Shown here one piece after another: positions 54,495 through 63,073 of a DNA stretch of 64,000 nt. Numbering within the stretch: position 1 is the first letter of the stretch; the number at the start of each line of letters is the position of its first letter. The stretch is from contig CBDCZY010000002.1 in assembly GCA_965224745.1 (NCBI GenBank), forward strand, positions 930,001-994,000, read 5' to 3'. The notes under the pieces were generated by a model. It was given only the letters and a program-made list of their open reading frames with translations, was not told the DNA's origin and did not search any database. The position numbers and the translations under genes are program-made. This stretch comes from CBDCZY01 sp965224745. Its GTDB lineage: Bacteria > Pseudomonadota > Gammaproteobacteria > Methylococcales > Methylomonadaceae.

Positions 54495-55466
54495 ATGACT
54501 CAAGTGCAAAAGCTTCGGCTATGGTTAGGAAACAAATTAGAAACGACACAGCTGGGACTTTGTCTCACACCAAACAATATTGCCATTGCCCTTGTTTCAA
54601 AACAGAAGGAAGGCAAACCCAAACTATCACTTTGTCAGTATTACCCCGACACCTCCTTTGATAACCAGCTTGAAATTCTTGTTAACCTAACTAAGCAGCA
54701 TCACCTTAAGCGTTTCCCTTGCTTTATTGTTTTGGCCCTCGGTCAATACGATGTCCACATGATTCCCAAACCCGAGGTAAAGCAGGATGAAATAAGAGAT
54801 GCTATACGCTGGCAACTCAGTGAATTAATCAATTACCCGATTGAAAAAACTGTTATTGATTATTTTGATTTACCAGATAGCCAGAACATTACCCGTAAAA
54901 ATATGCTGGGCGCGGTCGTTTGCCGGCAAGACATCATTAATAGATTAACAAACCAATTTCAGCAAACAGGCTTAAACCTTGAATCTATCGACATTCAGGA
55001 ACTTGTTTTGCGTAACGTTACCAATTTACTGCCAGAAAACTCTCGAGGCATCGCCCTGTTAAAGATCAATCAGAACAATGGGCTAATCCTGATTAAAAAA
55101 CAGAGTGAAATCTATTTATCACGCACACTGGGCATAGGCTTAAAACACTTGGGAATATGCGACTCAATACTGCAAGATGACAACCACCGAAAAGCATTAA
55201 ACCAATTAGCTTTGGAAATTCAAAGATCCCTTGATTATTACGAGAGTTTTTATGGCTTACCACAAATACCCGATATTTTCGTGGCTCCTATGCCCGAATA
55301 TACAGAATTATTATGTAACCAACTTAAAACTCATCACGGTATATCCGCAAGACTACTAGATATAACGCATTCTTTAAATTGTGAAAGTGAACTCAGTTTT
55401 GTTGACCAGGCCCATTGTCTGTCTGCAATTGGCGCAGCTCTAACCCATTTTAAACCCGTTCACTGA
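54495..55466 (+). CDS. mshI: MSHA/type IV pilus biogenesis protein MshI (PilM-like)
   Basis: A 323-residue actin-fold PilM-type protein that anchors the inner-membrane platform of MSHA-type pili on the cytoplasmic side. It shows TTQLGLCLTPNNIAIALVSK near the N-terminus, RDAIRWQLSELINYPIEKTV with D-YFDLP, VDIQEL-like SIDIQELVLRNVTNLLP, and LALEIQRSLDYYESFYGLPQ. The start may instead be the GTG at 54504, since AAAGG lies 8 bases before it but only 2 bases before the ATG at 54495. It overlaps the next gene's start by one base, beginning a five-gene operon. Confidence 0.82.
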   Translation: MTQVQKLRLWLGNKLETTQLGLCLTPNNIAIALVSKQKEGKPKLSLCQYYPDTSFDNQLEILVNLTKQHHLKRFPCFIVLALGQYDVHMIPKPEVKQDEIRDAIRWQLSELINYPIEKTVIDYFDLPDSQNITRKNMLGAVVCRQDIINRLTNQFQQTGLNLESIDIQELVLRNVTNLLPENSRGIALLKINQNNGLILIKKQSEIYLSRTLGIGLKHLGICDSILQDDNHRKALNQLALEIQRSLDYYESFYGLPQIPDIFVAPMPEYTELLCNQLKTHHGISARLLDITHSLNCESELSFVDQAHCLSAIGAALTHFKPVH

Positions 55467-56059
55467 TGCAACAGATCAATTTATACCAAGTTAGTAAAAA
55501 AACGAGAAAAGCCAGTGATTATGCATGGTTTACAATCTTAAGTTTCATTTTATGCTTATACAGCTTTAGTCTGTTCATGACGTTTCAATCGGTAAAACAG
55601 TCCCAATCTCTTAATCAGCACCAACAAAAACTCGACCTTGCAAGCACTCGCCTGGAAGAATTACAGAAGAAGCACTCTAGCAACCAATCGAAAAAGCAAT
55701 TACTGGAAGAACTGGTGCTGAAAAAAAACAGACTGACAGCCTCACGCCAGTTTCTCAAGAAGGTTAAACAGCAAATCAATCAAGCCTCAGGAATGGCAAA
55801 TGCCTTCGCAACGTTAACCAGCATGGCTACACCCGGGATTGAGTTCTCTAATCTTTCCTTGCAAGAAGGCCACAGCTACATTGGCATACAAGGATACGCT
55901 GCCAATACAGAGTCGGTCATCTCTTTACTACAAGATCTCAAGCACCATCCTGATTTAAGCGAAAAAGAATTCATTCAATTGGCAATTCATCCGGCTAGTA
56001 ATCAAAACTATAATTTGGCGTTTACCATTAGCAACATCAATTTGAGAAATTTTAGATGA
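55466..56059 (+). CDS. PilN-like MSHA platform protein
   Basis: A 197-residue bitopic protein: MQQINLYQ at the N-terminus (the PilN INLLP-type PilM-binding motif), one membrane helix (WFTILSFILCLYSFSLFMTF), a coiled-coil (about 45-100) and a C-terminal beta domain (GIEFSNLSLQEGHSYIGIQG, NLAFTISNINL). It would bind MshI and partner with the PilO-like MshJ. The start overlaps the mshI stop, and its own stop overlaps the next start. Confidence 0.8.
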   Translation: MQQINLYQVSKKTRKASDYAWFTILSFILCLYSFSLFMTFQSVKQSQSLNQHQQKLDLASTRLEELQKKHSSNQSKKQLLEELVLKKNRLTASRQFLKKVKQQINQASGMANAFATLTSMATPGIEFSNLSLQEGHSYIGIQGYAANTESVISLLQDLKHHPDLSEKEFIQLAIHPASNQNYNLAFTISNINLRNFR

Positions 56060-56733
56060 AATTTGTACTGAAGCAGATGAATGACGAGATGGATAAGTTG
56101 TCGCGGCGAGAACAGGTTCTCATTACTTTAGCTACTCTGACAATAATCACCGGATTATGGAAATGGGGTTTTTATAAACCTATGTCTCATTGGTACAAAA
56201 CATCAGCCAAACAAGTAACCTTGCTGAAGACTGAAATAAAAGACCAAAACAAAGCCTCAAAAATATTTAAGCTGACAGGCAAAGAAGCTTCTGAATACCA
56301 AACGTTGGTAAAACTCCAATCGATCGAAAAAAAATTAGCCGCGCTAGAAGATCGTCCTGTTATTAACAAAAATAAAACCTTGTCCCCGGAAGAAATACCT
56401 GAAGCACTGGCTCGATTAGCGACTCTAAACCCCGATATTCAATTGCAACGATTAGAAACACTGTCAGATATAAAAACCCCGGATCATTCTGATGAACTAG
56501 ATGAATTAAGTTATATGTTTCAACAGAATGTAGTGGTGGAATTTTCTGGTCAACAACACGATTTTATAGAGTTCGTAAAAACTCTTGAATCACTTCCCTG
56601 GTCTATTCAAAAGCTTAACTACGAAAAAAAACCAGGAAATGAAATACTTAACTTGCATATTTTTACTTTAGGTTTCCACAAAGATTGGTTTAACAACGAA
56701 GACGAAAACCAGTCTTTATCAGCTAGGAAATAA
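56056..56733 (+). CDS. mshJ: MSHA biogenesis protein MshJ (PilO-like)
   Basis: A 225-residue bitopic protein with the PilO/MshJ plan: a short cytoplasmic start (MNDEMDKLSRREQVLITLAT), one membrane helix (ITLATLTIITGLWKWGF), a coiled segment, and a ferredoxin-like periplasmic domain with VVVEFSGQQHDFIEFVKTLE and LPWSIQKLNYEKK, LNLHIFTLGF at the end. It overlaps the PilN-like gene by 4 bases and is followed by mshE after a single base. Confidence 0.82.
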   Translation: MKFVLKQMNDEMDKLSRREQVLITLATLTIITGLWKWGFYKPMSHWYKTSAKQVTLLKTEIKDQNKASKIFKLTGKEASEYQTLVKLQSIEKKLAALEDRPVINKNKTLSPEEIPEALARLATLNPDIQLQRLETLSDIKTPDHSDELDELSYMFQQNVVVEFSGQQHDFIEFVKTLESLPWSIQKLNYEKKPGNEILNLHIFTLGFHKDWFNNEDENQSLSARK

Positions 56734-56734
56734 C

Positions 56735-58435
56735 ATGACGCTTGGAAAAAAAATTCGTTTGGGCGACCTATTGGTGGCTAATAATATCATCACGCCTGAG
56801 CAACTAAACCTTGCCCTGGAACAGCAGACCAAGCAAGGTAAAAAGCTTGGCCAAACACTGATAGATATGGGATTGATAGAAGAAAATGATCTGTTAGCGT
56901 TTCTATCGAAACAACTTAATATCCCTTCGTTAGACATTGCCAAGCACTCAGTTGATCCAGACATTGCTAAAGAACTTTCAGAAAACCTGGCGCGTCGTTT
57001 TCGAGTACTTGTTCTCGAGAGTAATGCCGATGAAGTGGTTTTAGCGATGGCCGACCCCGCCAATTTGATTGGCCTTGATGAGCTTTCTCATGTTCTAAAA
57101 AAGCGCATTCATCCCATTGTGGTCAAAGAATTAGCCTTGCTTGAGGCTATCGACCTCGCCTATAGGCATACCGACGAAATCAACCACCTAGCGGAACAGC
57201 TAGACAATGAACTGGCTCAAAACGACATCGATTTTTCGAGTCTTATTTCCAGTGCAGATATCAATGAAGCACCCGTTGTAAAATTATTGCAATCACTGTT
57301 TGAAGATGCTGTATTGATGAATGCCTCAGATATTCACATCGAACCGGATGAAACGGTGTTGCGGATACGCCAACGGATTGATGGCGTATTGAACGAACAG
57401 GTGATCCATGAAAGCAGAATCGCCAATGCTCTCGTCATGCGTTTAAAACTAATCGCTGGTATGGATATTTCAGAGAAAAGGCTGCCGCAAGACGGTCGCT
57501 GCAGTTTAAGAATCAAAGGTAATCAGCTTGATATTCGGTTATCAACCTTGCCGGTTCAATATGGTGAATCGGTAGTCATGCGCATCTTGGATCAAACCAA
57601 CGGCCTGCTAAACTTAGATCAACTTGGCATTCCGGAACCTTTGCTAAAACGTTTTCGCCAACTCATCCATTTGCCCTATGGCTTGATCTTGGTCACTGGC
57701 CCCACTGGCAGTGGTAAAACAACAACACTTTATGCGGCCATTAACGAAATCAACCAGCCCCAAAACAAAATTATCACGATTGAAGATCCGGTTGAATATC
57801 ACCTGCCAAGAATTAACCAGGTGCAAATCAACGAAAAAATTGGGCTGACCTTTGCCAAGGTATTAAAGTCAGCCTTACGACAAGATCCCAATATCCTACT
57901 GGTTGGAGAGATCCGCGATAAAGAAACAGCCAATCTCGCGCTTAGAGCATCAATCACCGGCCATTTAGTATTTTCCACGTTGCATACCAACAACGCCGTG
58001 GATACTGCAACCCGCTTTCTTGATATGGGGGCCGAGGGTTTTTTAGTGGCTAGCAGCATCCGGGCAATTATCGCACAGCGTTTATTGAGGCAATTATGCC
58101 ACAATTGCAAAACACCACAATCACTAGACCCAGACCAAATTAACTGGCTTGAAAATCAGCTTTCCACCTCTCTATCGCATGCCGACTTTTATATCGGTCA
58201 AGGTTGCCAGCAATGCCACCAAACTGGCTATCAAGGCAGAACCGGCGTTTATGAATTGCTCGAAATGAGTCCTGAGATGATAGAAGCTCTTCGCAAATCA
58301 GACCCCGCCTATTTCAACCAAGCAGCTTTGCAGGCACCACGCTATCGAAATTATTCACAAAGCGCACTAGATCTAGCCTTAGCGGGAATTACCTCTTTGG
58401 ATGAAGTTATTAAAATGGCTGGGCTACCGGGATAG
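56735..58435 (+). CDS. mshE: MSHA pilus extension ATPase MshE (GspE/PilB family)
   Basis: A 566-residue hexameric ATPase that drives pilus extension. The N-terminal MshEN domain carries two tandem c-di-GMP-binding type motifs, one at IRLGDLLVANNIITPEQLNL and one at KKLGQTLIDMGLIEENDLLA ending SKQLNIP, so activity is probably c-di-GMP controlled. The ATPase core has Walker A (GPTGSGKTTTLYAA), the Asp box, Walker B (NILLVGEIRDKETANLALRA), the His box (GHLVFSTLHTNNA) and a four-Cys zinc site (CHNCK and CQQCH). It is between mshJ and mshG with 1- and 2-base gaps. Confidence 0.93.
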   Translation: MTLGKKIRLGDLLVANNIITPEQLNLALEQQTKQGKKLGQTLIDMGLIEENDLLAFLSKQLNIPSLDIAKHSVDPDIAKELSENLARRFRVLVLESNADEVVLAMADPANLIGLDELSHVLKKRIHPIVVKELALLEAIDLAYRHTDEINHLAEQLDNELAQNDIDFSSLISSADINEAPVVKLLQSLFEDAVLMNASDIHIEPDETVLRIRQRIDGVLNEQVIHESRIANALVMRLKLIAGMDISEKRLPQDGRCSLRIKGNQLDIRLSTLPVQYGESVVMRILDQTNGLLNLDQLGIPEPLLKRFRQLIHLPYGLILVTGPTGSGKTTTLYAAINEINQPQNKIITIEDPVEYHLPRINQVQINEKIGLTFAKVLKSALRQDPNILLVGEIRDKETANLALRASITGHLVFSTLHTNNAVDTATRFLDMGAEGFLVASSIRAIIAQRLLRQLCHNCKTPQSLDPDQINWLENQLSTSLSHADFYIGQGCQQCHQTGYQGRTGVYELLEMSPEMIEALRKSDPAYFNQAALQAPRYRNYSQSALDLALAGITSLDEVIKMAGLPG

Positions 58436-58437
58436 TT

Positions 58438-59661
58438 ATGGCGCAATTCAGATACAAAGCCCGCAATGTTAGCGGCGATATCGTCAAGGGGCTCGTCGAC
58501 TCTTCTTCCCCCAAGGAGGCAGCTCAAACCTTAATTCAAACCGGCATCACACCCATCACGATCGAATCCGCAGGTCGGCATAAAAGTCTGCTCGCCCGAA
58601 CGACACAATGGATAGCGGTCAAGCGTTTATCTTTGGCAGATATTGCGATTTTCAGTCGGCAAATGTACAGTCTAACGAAAGCGGGCATTCCCCTGATTCG
58701 GTCGTTATCCAGTTTAGCTGACACGTCTAGAAATAACGCTATGAGTTCAACTTTGAGATCCATCGTCAACAGCATAGAATCCGGCCATTCACTTGCCTTT
58801 TCAATGTCTTTGCATAGCAGCATTTTTTCACCGCTTTACGTTAGTCTTATCAAAATGGGAGAGAATGCCGGAAAATTAGATCAAGCATTCTTACAAAACG
58901 CCAATTTTCTGGAACGCGAGCGATTGTCGCGTGAAAGAATCAAAACCGCCATGCGTTATCCTTTGATAGTGCTAATCGCTTTATCATTCGCGACGGTGCT
59001 GTTAAATTTTTATGTCGTTCCTTCTTTTAAGCATATTTTTGACAAATTCCATACCGAATTACCGCTTGCTACAAAAGTATTAATTGCTTCTTCAGACAGC
59101 ATTAGACAATACTGGCCAGTATGGTTACTGTTAATTATTGCTACATTATTTTGCTTGATTAAGCTCTTGCAAAGTCGCCAGGGGCGCTTAAAATGGGATC
59201 AACTCATCCTCCAAATCCCCACCCTCGGTAACATTTTCGAACGGGCTGCTATGGAACGTTTTTCAAGAGCTTTCTCAATGATACTAAACTCCAATATTCC
59301 GTTGCTGCAAGGGCTAAGAATTGTAGCCAGATCGATTGGTAACGAATATATTGCCAGCAAACTTGAAAAATTATCCTTTGGTATCGAAAAAGGTGAGTCT
59401 ATCAGCAGAATGGCGTTTCAGTTAAAACTGTTCCCCCCGTTGGTGTCACAAATGATCATGGTCGGCGAAGAAACGGGCAATATCAGTAAAATGCTCGAAG
59501 AGGTAGCCGATTTCTACCAAGTGGAAGTAGATGCCGATTTAAAAAACTTGTCCAGCCTCATTGAACCCCTACTAATTTTCTTTGTTAGCTTATTAGTGTT
59601 GGGTTTGGCGTTGGGAATATTTTTACCCATGTGGGAATTGTCGACAACCGTTCGGCATTAA
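58438..59661 (+). CDS. mshG: MSHA pilus inner-membrane platform protein MshG (GspF/PilC family)
   Basis: A 407-residue GspF/PilC-type platform protein with two repeated cytoplasmic helical domains and three membrane helices. Family features: AQFRYKARNVSGDIVKGLVD at the start, LADIAIFSRQMYSLTKAGIP, LIKMGENAGKLDQAFLQNAN, then the second copy MERFSRAFSMILNSNIPLLQ and MIMVGEETGNISKMLEEVAD, and a C-terminal helix (LLIFFVSLLVLGLALGIFLP). It ends the visible msh operon; the genes that follow are on the opposite strand. Confidence 0.92.
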   Translation: MAQFRYKARNVSGDIVKGLVDSSSPKEAAQTLIQTGITPITIESAGRHKSLLARTTQWIAVKRLSLADIAIFSRQMYSLTKAGIPLIRSLSSLADTSRNNAMSSTLRSIVNSIESGHSLAFSMSLHSSIFSPLYVSLIKMGENAGKLDQAFLQNANFLERERLSRERIKTAMRYPLIVLIALSFATVLLNFYVVPSFKHIFDKFHTELPLATKVLIASSDSIRQYWPVWLLLIIATLFCLIKLLQSRQGRLKWDQLILQIPTLGNIFERAAMERFSRAFSMILNSNIPLLQGLRIVARSIGNEYIASKLEKLSFGIEKGESISRMAFQLKLFPPLVSQMIMVGEETGNISKMLEEVADFYQVEVDADLKNLSSLIEPLLIFFVSLLVLGLALGIFLPMWELSTTVRH

Positions 59662-59716
59662 TTTTCAATAACCCTACTGTTTTTAGATATCCCTGCCAGA
59701 CAACTGACTCTATCAG

Positions 59717-60604
59717 CTAGGAGCAGGCGAAAGGATTAATATTCTTGTTTTTTTCCAACTTTTCTAGATAGCTACCCATTACATGGCCATCAATGGGGTT
59801 TTCTTTAAACAAATCGGTGAATTTATCCACAAAACTTTCAGGTTTTTCCAGTGATAAATCACCTTCTTGGTCGAAAAACAGAAATACTCCAACATGACGA
59901 AAATCTCTTTCTGCTCTTACTTTAGGAATGAAATCCCGATCATTTACATAACGATAGGTTTTTTCTTTTAATCTGGCATCATAACAACCTTGAAAATTCT
60001 CATCGCCCACCAAGGGCTGACCAAACGTATACACCGCTTCTACCGGAAACATCGGGGCACGGGCTTCTGCATAATAAGCAAATAATGTGGCCATCGCACC
60101 ACCCAGCGAATGGCCTGTCACATAAATTTTTTTACCTTGCTGATGATAATTATTAATCCTTTCCATTAATTTACCATTCCGGGTAACAGCATGGATGGCA
60201 TCTTCGAAACCACTATGGATTGCAATATCTTTATGACAGCTCTCATCCGCCAAAACCTTATCTGACCAGGTTTGAACATCGCGTAACCAATCTTTAATTT
60301 CTTCCGAACCGGTAAAAGCGACGACCACCGAATCAACATTATGCGCTATAAAACCATCGGTTCCTGTTTTAGAGTCTGTCAAATCATAATCATCCAGTGT
60401 GTAGCCTGACGTTGCCAGCCCTTCTTTTAGTTTATTCCTATCTTTTTGGTAGGCATAACCAGCTATTTTCCCTAATTCTAATGCTGTCGCCGAATTAAAT
60501 TTTTCCGGGCAAGCATCTTTTGCAAGTGTTTGCGACCCTACCGAAGAGCAACCTAACAACTGCATAGCACTTAACAAAAACAACACAAAACTAATAATTT
60601 TCAC
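59717..60604 (-). CDS. Class 3 lipase-like lipoprotein
   Basis: A 295-residue lipase with the nucleophile elbow VTGHSLGGAMATLFAYYAEA (G-H-S-L-G), the oxyanion region VDSVVVAFTGSE, VYTFGQPLVGDENF, and the late catalytic-type Asp/His (VNDRDFIPKVRAERDFRHVG). The start is taken as GTG at 60604, preceded by GGGAGGG, because it gives a lipoprotein signal (KIISFVLFLLSAMQLLGC) with lipobox Cys19; a longer frame from ATG 60670 lies within the end of maf. It is probably anchored in the outer membrane. Substrate is unknown. Confidence 0.85.
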   Translation of the reverse strand: MKIISFVLFLLSAMQLLGCSSVGSQTLAKDACPEKFNSATALELGKIAGYAYQKDRNKLKEGLATSGYTLDDYDLTDSKTGTDGFIAHNVDSVVVAFTGSEEIKDWLRDVQTWSDKVLADESCHKDIAIHSGFEDAIHAVTRNGKLMERINNYHQQGKKIYVTGHSLGGAMATLFAYYAEARAPMFPVEAVYTFGQPLVGDENFQGCYDARLKEKTYRYVNDRDFIPKVRAERDFRHVGVFLFFDQEGDLSLEKPESFVDKFTDLFKENPIDGHVMGSYLEKLEKNKNINPFACS

Positions 60605-60650
60605 ATTCCCTCCCGTCGATTTAATGACTTCTTTAATGAGCAACAATCTT

Positions 60651-61223
60651 CTAAACAACATGAATACCAATGTTATTCAACAATTCTGCTGTTTCCAGCA
60701 ACGGCAAACCAACAACACCTGAAAAGCTACCTTGAATAGACTGCACGAAAATAGCACCTTTTCCCTGTATACCATACGCTCCTGCTTTATCGTTCGGCTC
60801 ACCAGTCTCACAATAGGCCATAATCTCGGCTTTAGTCAACTTACGAAAAGTTACATCAGTCACACTGAGCTTTTCCTTATGTTGATCCGCTCTTACTGAA
60901 ACTGCGGTAAAAACTTGGTGGGTGCGACCGGATAGCTGTTGCAACATATTGAAAGCATGGGGTTTGTCAGCTGGTTTACCGAGGATTTTATCATCGATTA
61001 CAACGCTTGTGTCTGCAGCAAGCACAGGCAAACTAGGGGATTGTTGTTGCCAAACTTGCAGTGATTTTTCTGCTGCAACACGGATTACATAGGCTGCTGG
61101 GCGTTCTCCAGATCTTGGCGTTTCATCGATATGAGCAGGAATTACGTCACATTGAATACCTATTTGAGCTAATAATTCACGCCTTCTGGGTGATGCTGAA
61201 GCTAATATAATCTTTGCTGTCAT
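60651..61223 (-). CDS. maf: Maf-like nucleoside triphosphate pyrophosphatase
   Basis: A 190-residue Maf/YhdE-type protein that hydrolyses non-canonical or surplus nucleotides (dTTP/UTP type is likely from the motifs). It shows IILASASPRRRELLAQIG, PVLAADTSVVIDDKILGKPA, LSGRTHQVFTAVSV, the GEPNDKAGAYGIQGKGAIFV block, and GSFSGVVGLPLLETAELL at the end. It lies 4 bases after rlmH, forming a common two-gene unit. Confidence 0.9.
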   Translation of the reverse strand: MTAKIILASASPRRRELLAQIGIQCDVIPAHIDETPRSGERPAAYVIRVAAEKSLQVWQQQSPSLPVLAADTSVVIDDKILGKPADKPHAFNMLQQLSGRTHQVFTAVSVRADQHKEKLSVTDVTFRKLTKAEIMAYCETGEPNDKAGAYGIQGKGAIFVQSIQGSFSGVVGLPLLETAELLNNIGIHVV

Positions 61224-61227
61224 GTAC

Positions 61228-61698
61228 TTATTCCCGATGATAAGGATGATTAGACAAGATCGTCCAAGCGCGGTAAATTTGTTCTGCCACGACCACTCTG
61301 ACCAAAGGATGCGGAAATGTTAGAGGTGACAAACTCCAAGCTTCGCTGGCTTTCTGACGAACATCATCGGCCAAACCTTCAGGGCCACCGACCAACAGTG
61401 CTAACGGTTGACCAAGAGCCATCCATCGTTTTAGAGAAACTGACAGTTCAAAGGTAGTCCATGCCTTTCCTGTAACATCCAGCGCAACCACATAAGCGCG
61501 CTTTGGAATAGCAGCCACAAGCTTCTCGCCTTCTAGCTTTGTTAGTCGGGACAAATCAGTGTTTTTTAGTCGTTTACCCGCAGTGACTTGATGCAGCAAC
61601 AACTGACATTCCTTAGGTAAACGCTTGGCATATTCATCATAGCCAGAATTTACCCAAGCGGGCATGCGGTCGCCAATTGAAATAAGATGAATCTGCAA
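61228..61698 (-). CDS. rlmH: 23S rRNA pseudouridine1915-N3 methyltransferase
   Basis: A 156-residue SPOUT-class methyltransferase that acts on m3-pseudouridine 1915 of 23S rRNA in the assembled 70S ribosome. Motifs: MQIHLISIGDRMPAWVNSGY, GYDEYAKRLP, EGEKLVAAIP, AYVVALDVTGKAWTTFELS, LLVGGPEGLADDVRQKASEA with the knot loop, and LSPLTFPHPLVRVVVAEQIY with RAWTILSNHPYHRE at the C-terminus. Length matches the family. It is upstream of maf. Confidence 0.95.
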   Translation of the reverse strand: MQIHLISIGDRMPAWVNSGYDEYAKRLPKECQLLLHQVTAGKRLKNTDLSRLTKLEGEKLVAAIPKRAYVVALDVTGKAWTTFELSVSLKRWMALGQPLALLVGGPEGLADDVRQKASEAWSLSPLTFPHPLVRVVVAEQIYRAWTILSNHPYHRE

Positions 61699-61823
61699 AT
61701 TACTTAGTACTTGGAATGTTAAACGAGCTTCATAGTAATCTAATCAAAGGGCCAGGTTCAAGCACGCCTGATAAAAGATAAGAATAGCTCGACACCAACT
61801 GCACCTACAACTTTCAATTATGA

Positions 61824-62534
61824 TCAATAGTTAAGGTACATATTGACAGAAATAATGTGATTCATAGCATCGTCACCGGTAGGTTTACTTATATATTGAT
61901 TGACGTAGCCGATTTCCATCCGAACGTGGGGATCGAATTGATAGCCAATACCTGCAAATACTCGATTTTGATCAAAACCATTACTGGCTTTCCAAGCTGG
62001 TAGATTGATATCGACAAAAATTTCATCCCATACGACAAAACTAAAATTTGCCGCGATGGGTAAAGGTTTTATGATTTTAAAAAATTGCCTAAAACGCCAT
62101 CCAACGTCACTTTCATTACCGACATACCGTTGCTCCAAACGAGTTCTTCCCATCACACCTCCTATCGAAAATGATTTATTCCATAATAATTGTTGCCAAA
62201 TACGATGCTCGTCAAAAGCCGATTGGGTGAAAGGTTCAGCAGTTGGAATCCAAGCATAACCTATCCAAAGACTGACGTAATCGTTTACCGAGTACCCCAG
62301 CCCCAGTCTTAAAATCCCTTGAGAAAAACGCGAGGTATCTTCACCAAAACGGCCTTGTCCTTCCAGCCATAATTTTAAGTTTGCAAGTTCAGGATTTAAC
62401 CCTCCCAGGGAACTTATCGCAGTTAAATTGCCCCAGGTATGAAAATCTTCATTAGTCTCTCCTGCTTTAGCTGCAAGTGAAAAATACTGCAGAAACATAA
62501 ACAAGAATAAAAATTGATACCCCATTACGCGCAC
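61824..62534 (-). CDS. DUF2490 domain-containing outer-membrane-like protein
   Basis: A 236-residue protein with a signal peptide (FLFLFMFLQYFSLAAKA) and a DUF2490 domain of repeated amphipathic strands: FHTWGNLTAISSLGG, LWLEGQGRFGEDTSRFSQGI, LGLGYSVNDYVSLWIGYAWI, RLEQRYVGNESDVGWRFRQF, VFAGIGYQFDPHVRMEIGYV and a terminal NHIISVNMYLNY. The pattern suggests a small beta-barrel of the outer membrane. No function is known. It stands alone. Confidence 0.82.
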   Translation of the reverse strand: MRVMGYQFLFLFMFLQYFSLAAKAGETNEDFHTWGNLTAISSLGGLNPELANLKLWLEGQGRFGEDTSRFSQGILRLGLGYSVNDYVSLWIGYAWIPTAEPFTQSAFDEHRIWQQLLWNKSFSIGGVMGRTRLEQRYVGNESDVGWRFRQFFKIIKPLPIAANFSFVVWDEIFVDINLPAWKASNGFDQNRVFAGIGYQFDPHVRMEIGYVNQYISKPTGDDAMNHIISVNMYLNY

Positions 62535-62611
62535 CTTGTCCTCCTTGATACCTTGAATATAGTAATTTCTAAAAGGGAATAAGCTAGCATTGAACCATTC
62601 TCCAAAATGCC

Positions 62612-62788
62612 ATGACTTCTTTTATGATGGCTCTGTTCGCGTTAACTGTTGGTTTATCTTGTAACGCTTAAAAATACGGTACTTATGGTGCTTCTAGACA
62701 AGGTGTATTTATTGAGTACCAACGCGAACTGAGCCTTTATGAAACAACCTTATCATTTGAAATGACGCGACATAATCCGAGCTATTAA
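62612..62788 (+). pseudogene. Small lipoprotein gene with in-frame stop
   Basis: An ATG at 62612 starts MTSFMMALFALTVGLSCNA, a short lipoprotein-like signal, then a TAA, then in the same frame KYGTYGASRQGVFIEYQREL, LYETTLSFEMTRHNPSY and a stop at 62786-62788. The downstream part keeps a protein-like pattern, so a nonsense mutation in a small gene is plausible. There is no strong ribosome site. The rest of the 539-base gap (62535-63073) shows nothing recognisable. Confidence 0.35.
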
Positions 62789-63073
62789 GCCAAATGCCAT
62801 GGGTGAGATTAAAAGTGATGCATTATCATTTTCCCATCTTTGATTGATTCTACATAAACGCAAAACCAACATAACATCAATATTATTGTGTGACCACCAA
62901 ATTCAAGGACACTAATACTTCACGTGTTGTTGGTGATTCAGGATAACAATGTTTCAAGAACAAAGGCTGCTTGATTGGCTTTCACGCGTACCACTATCTT
63001 TTTTTCTCTCACACCAGAAAATGACTACGGCTCCATTCAATCACCCATAGGATTCAATTCAGACCATCTAACA

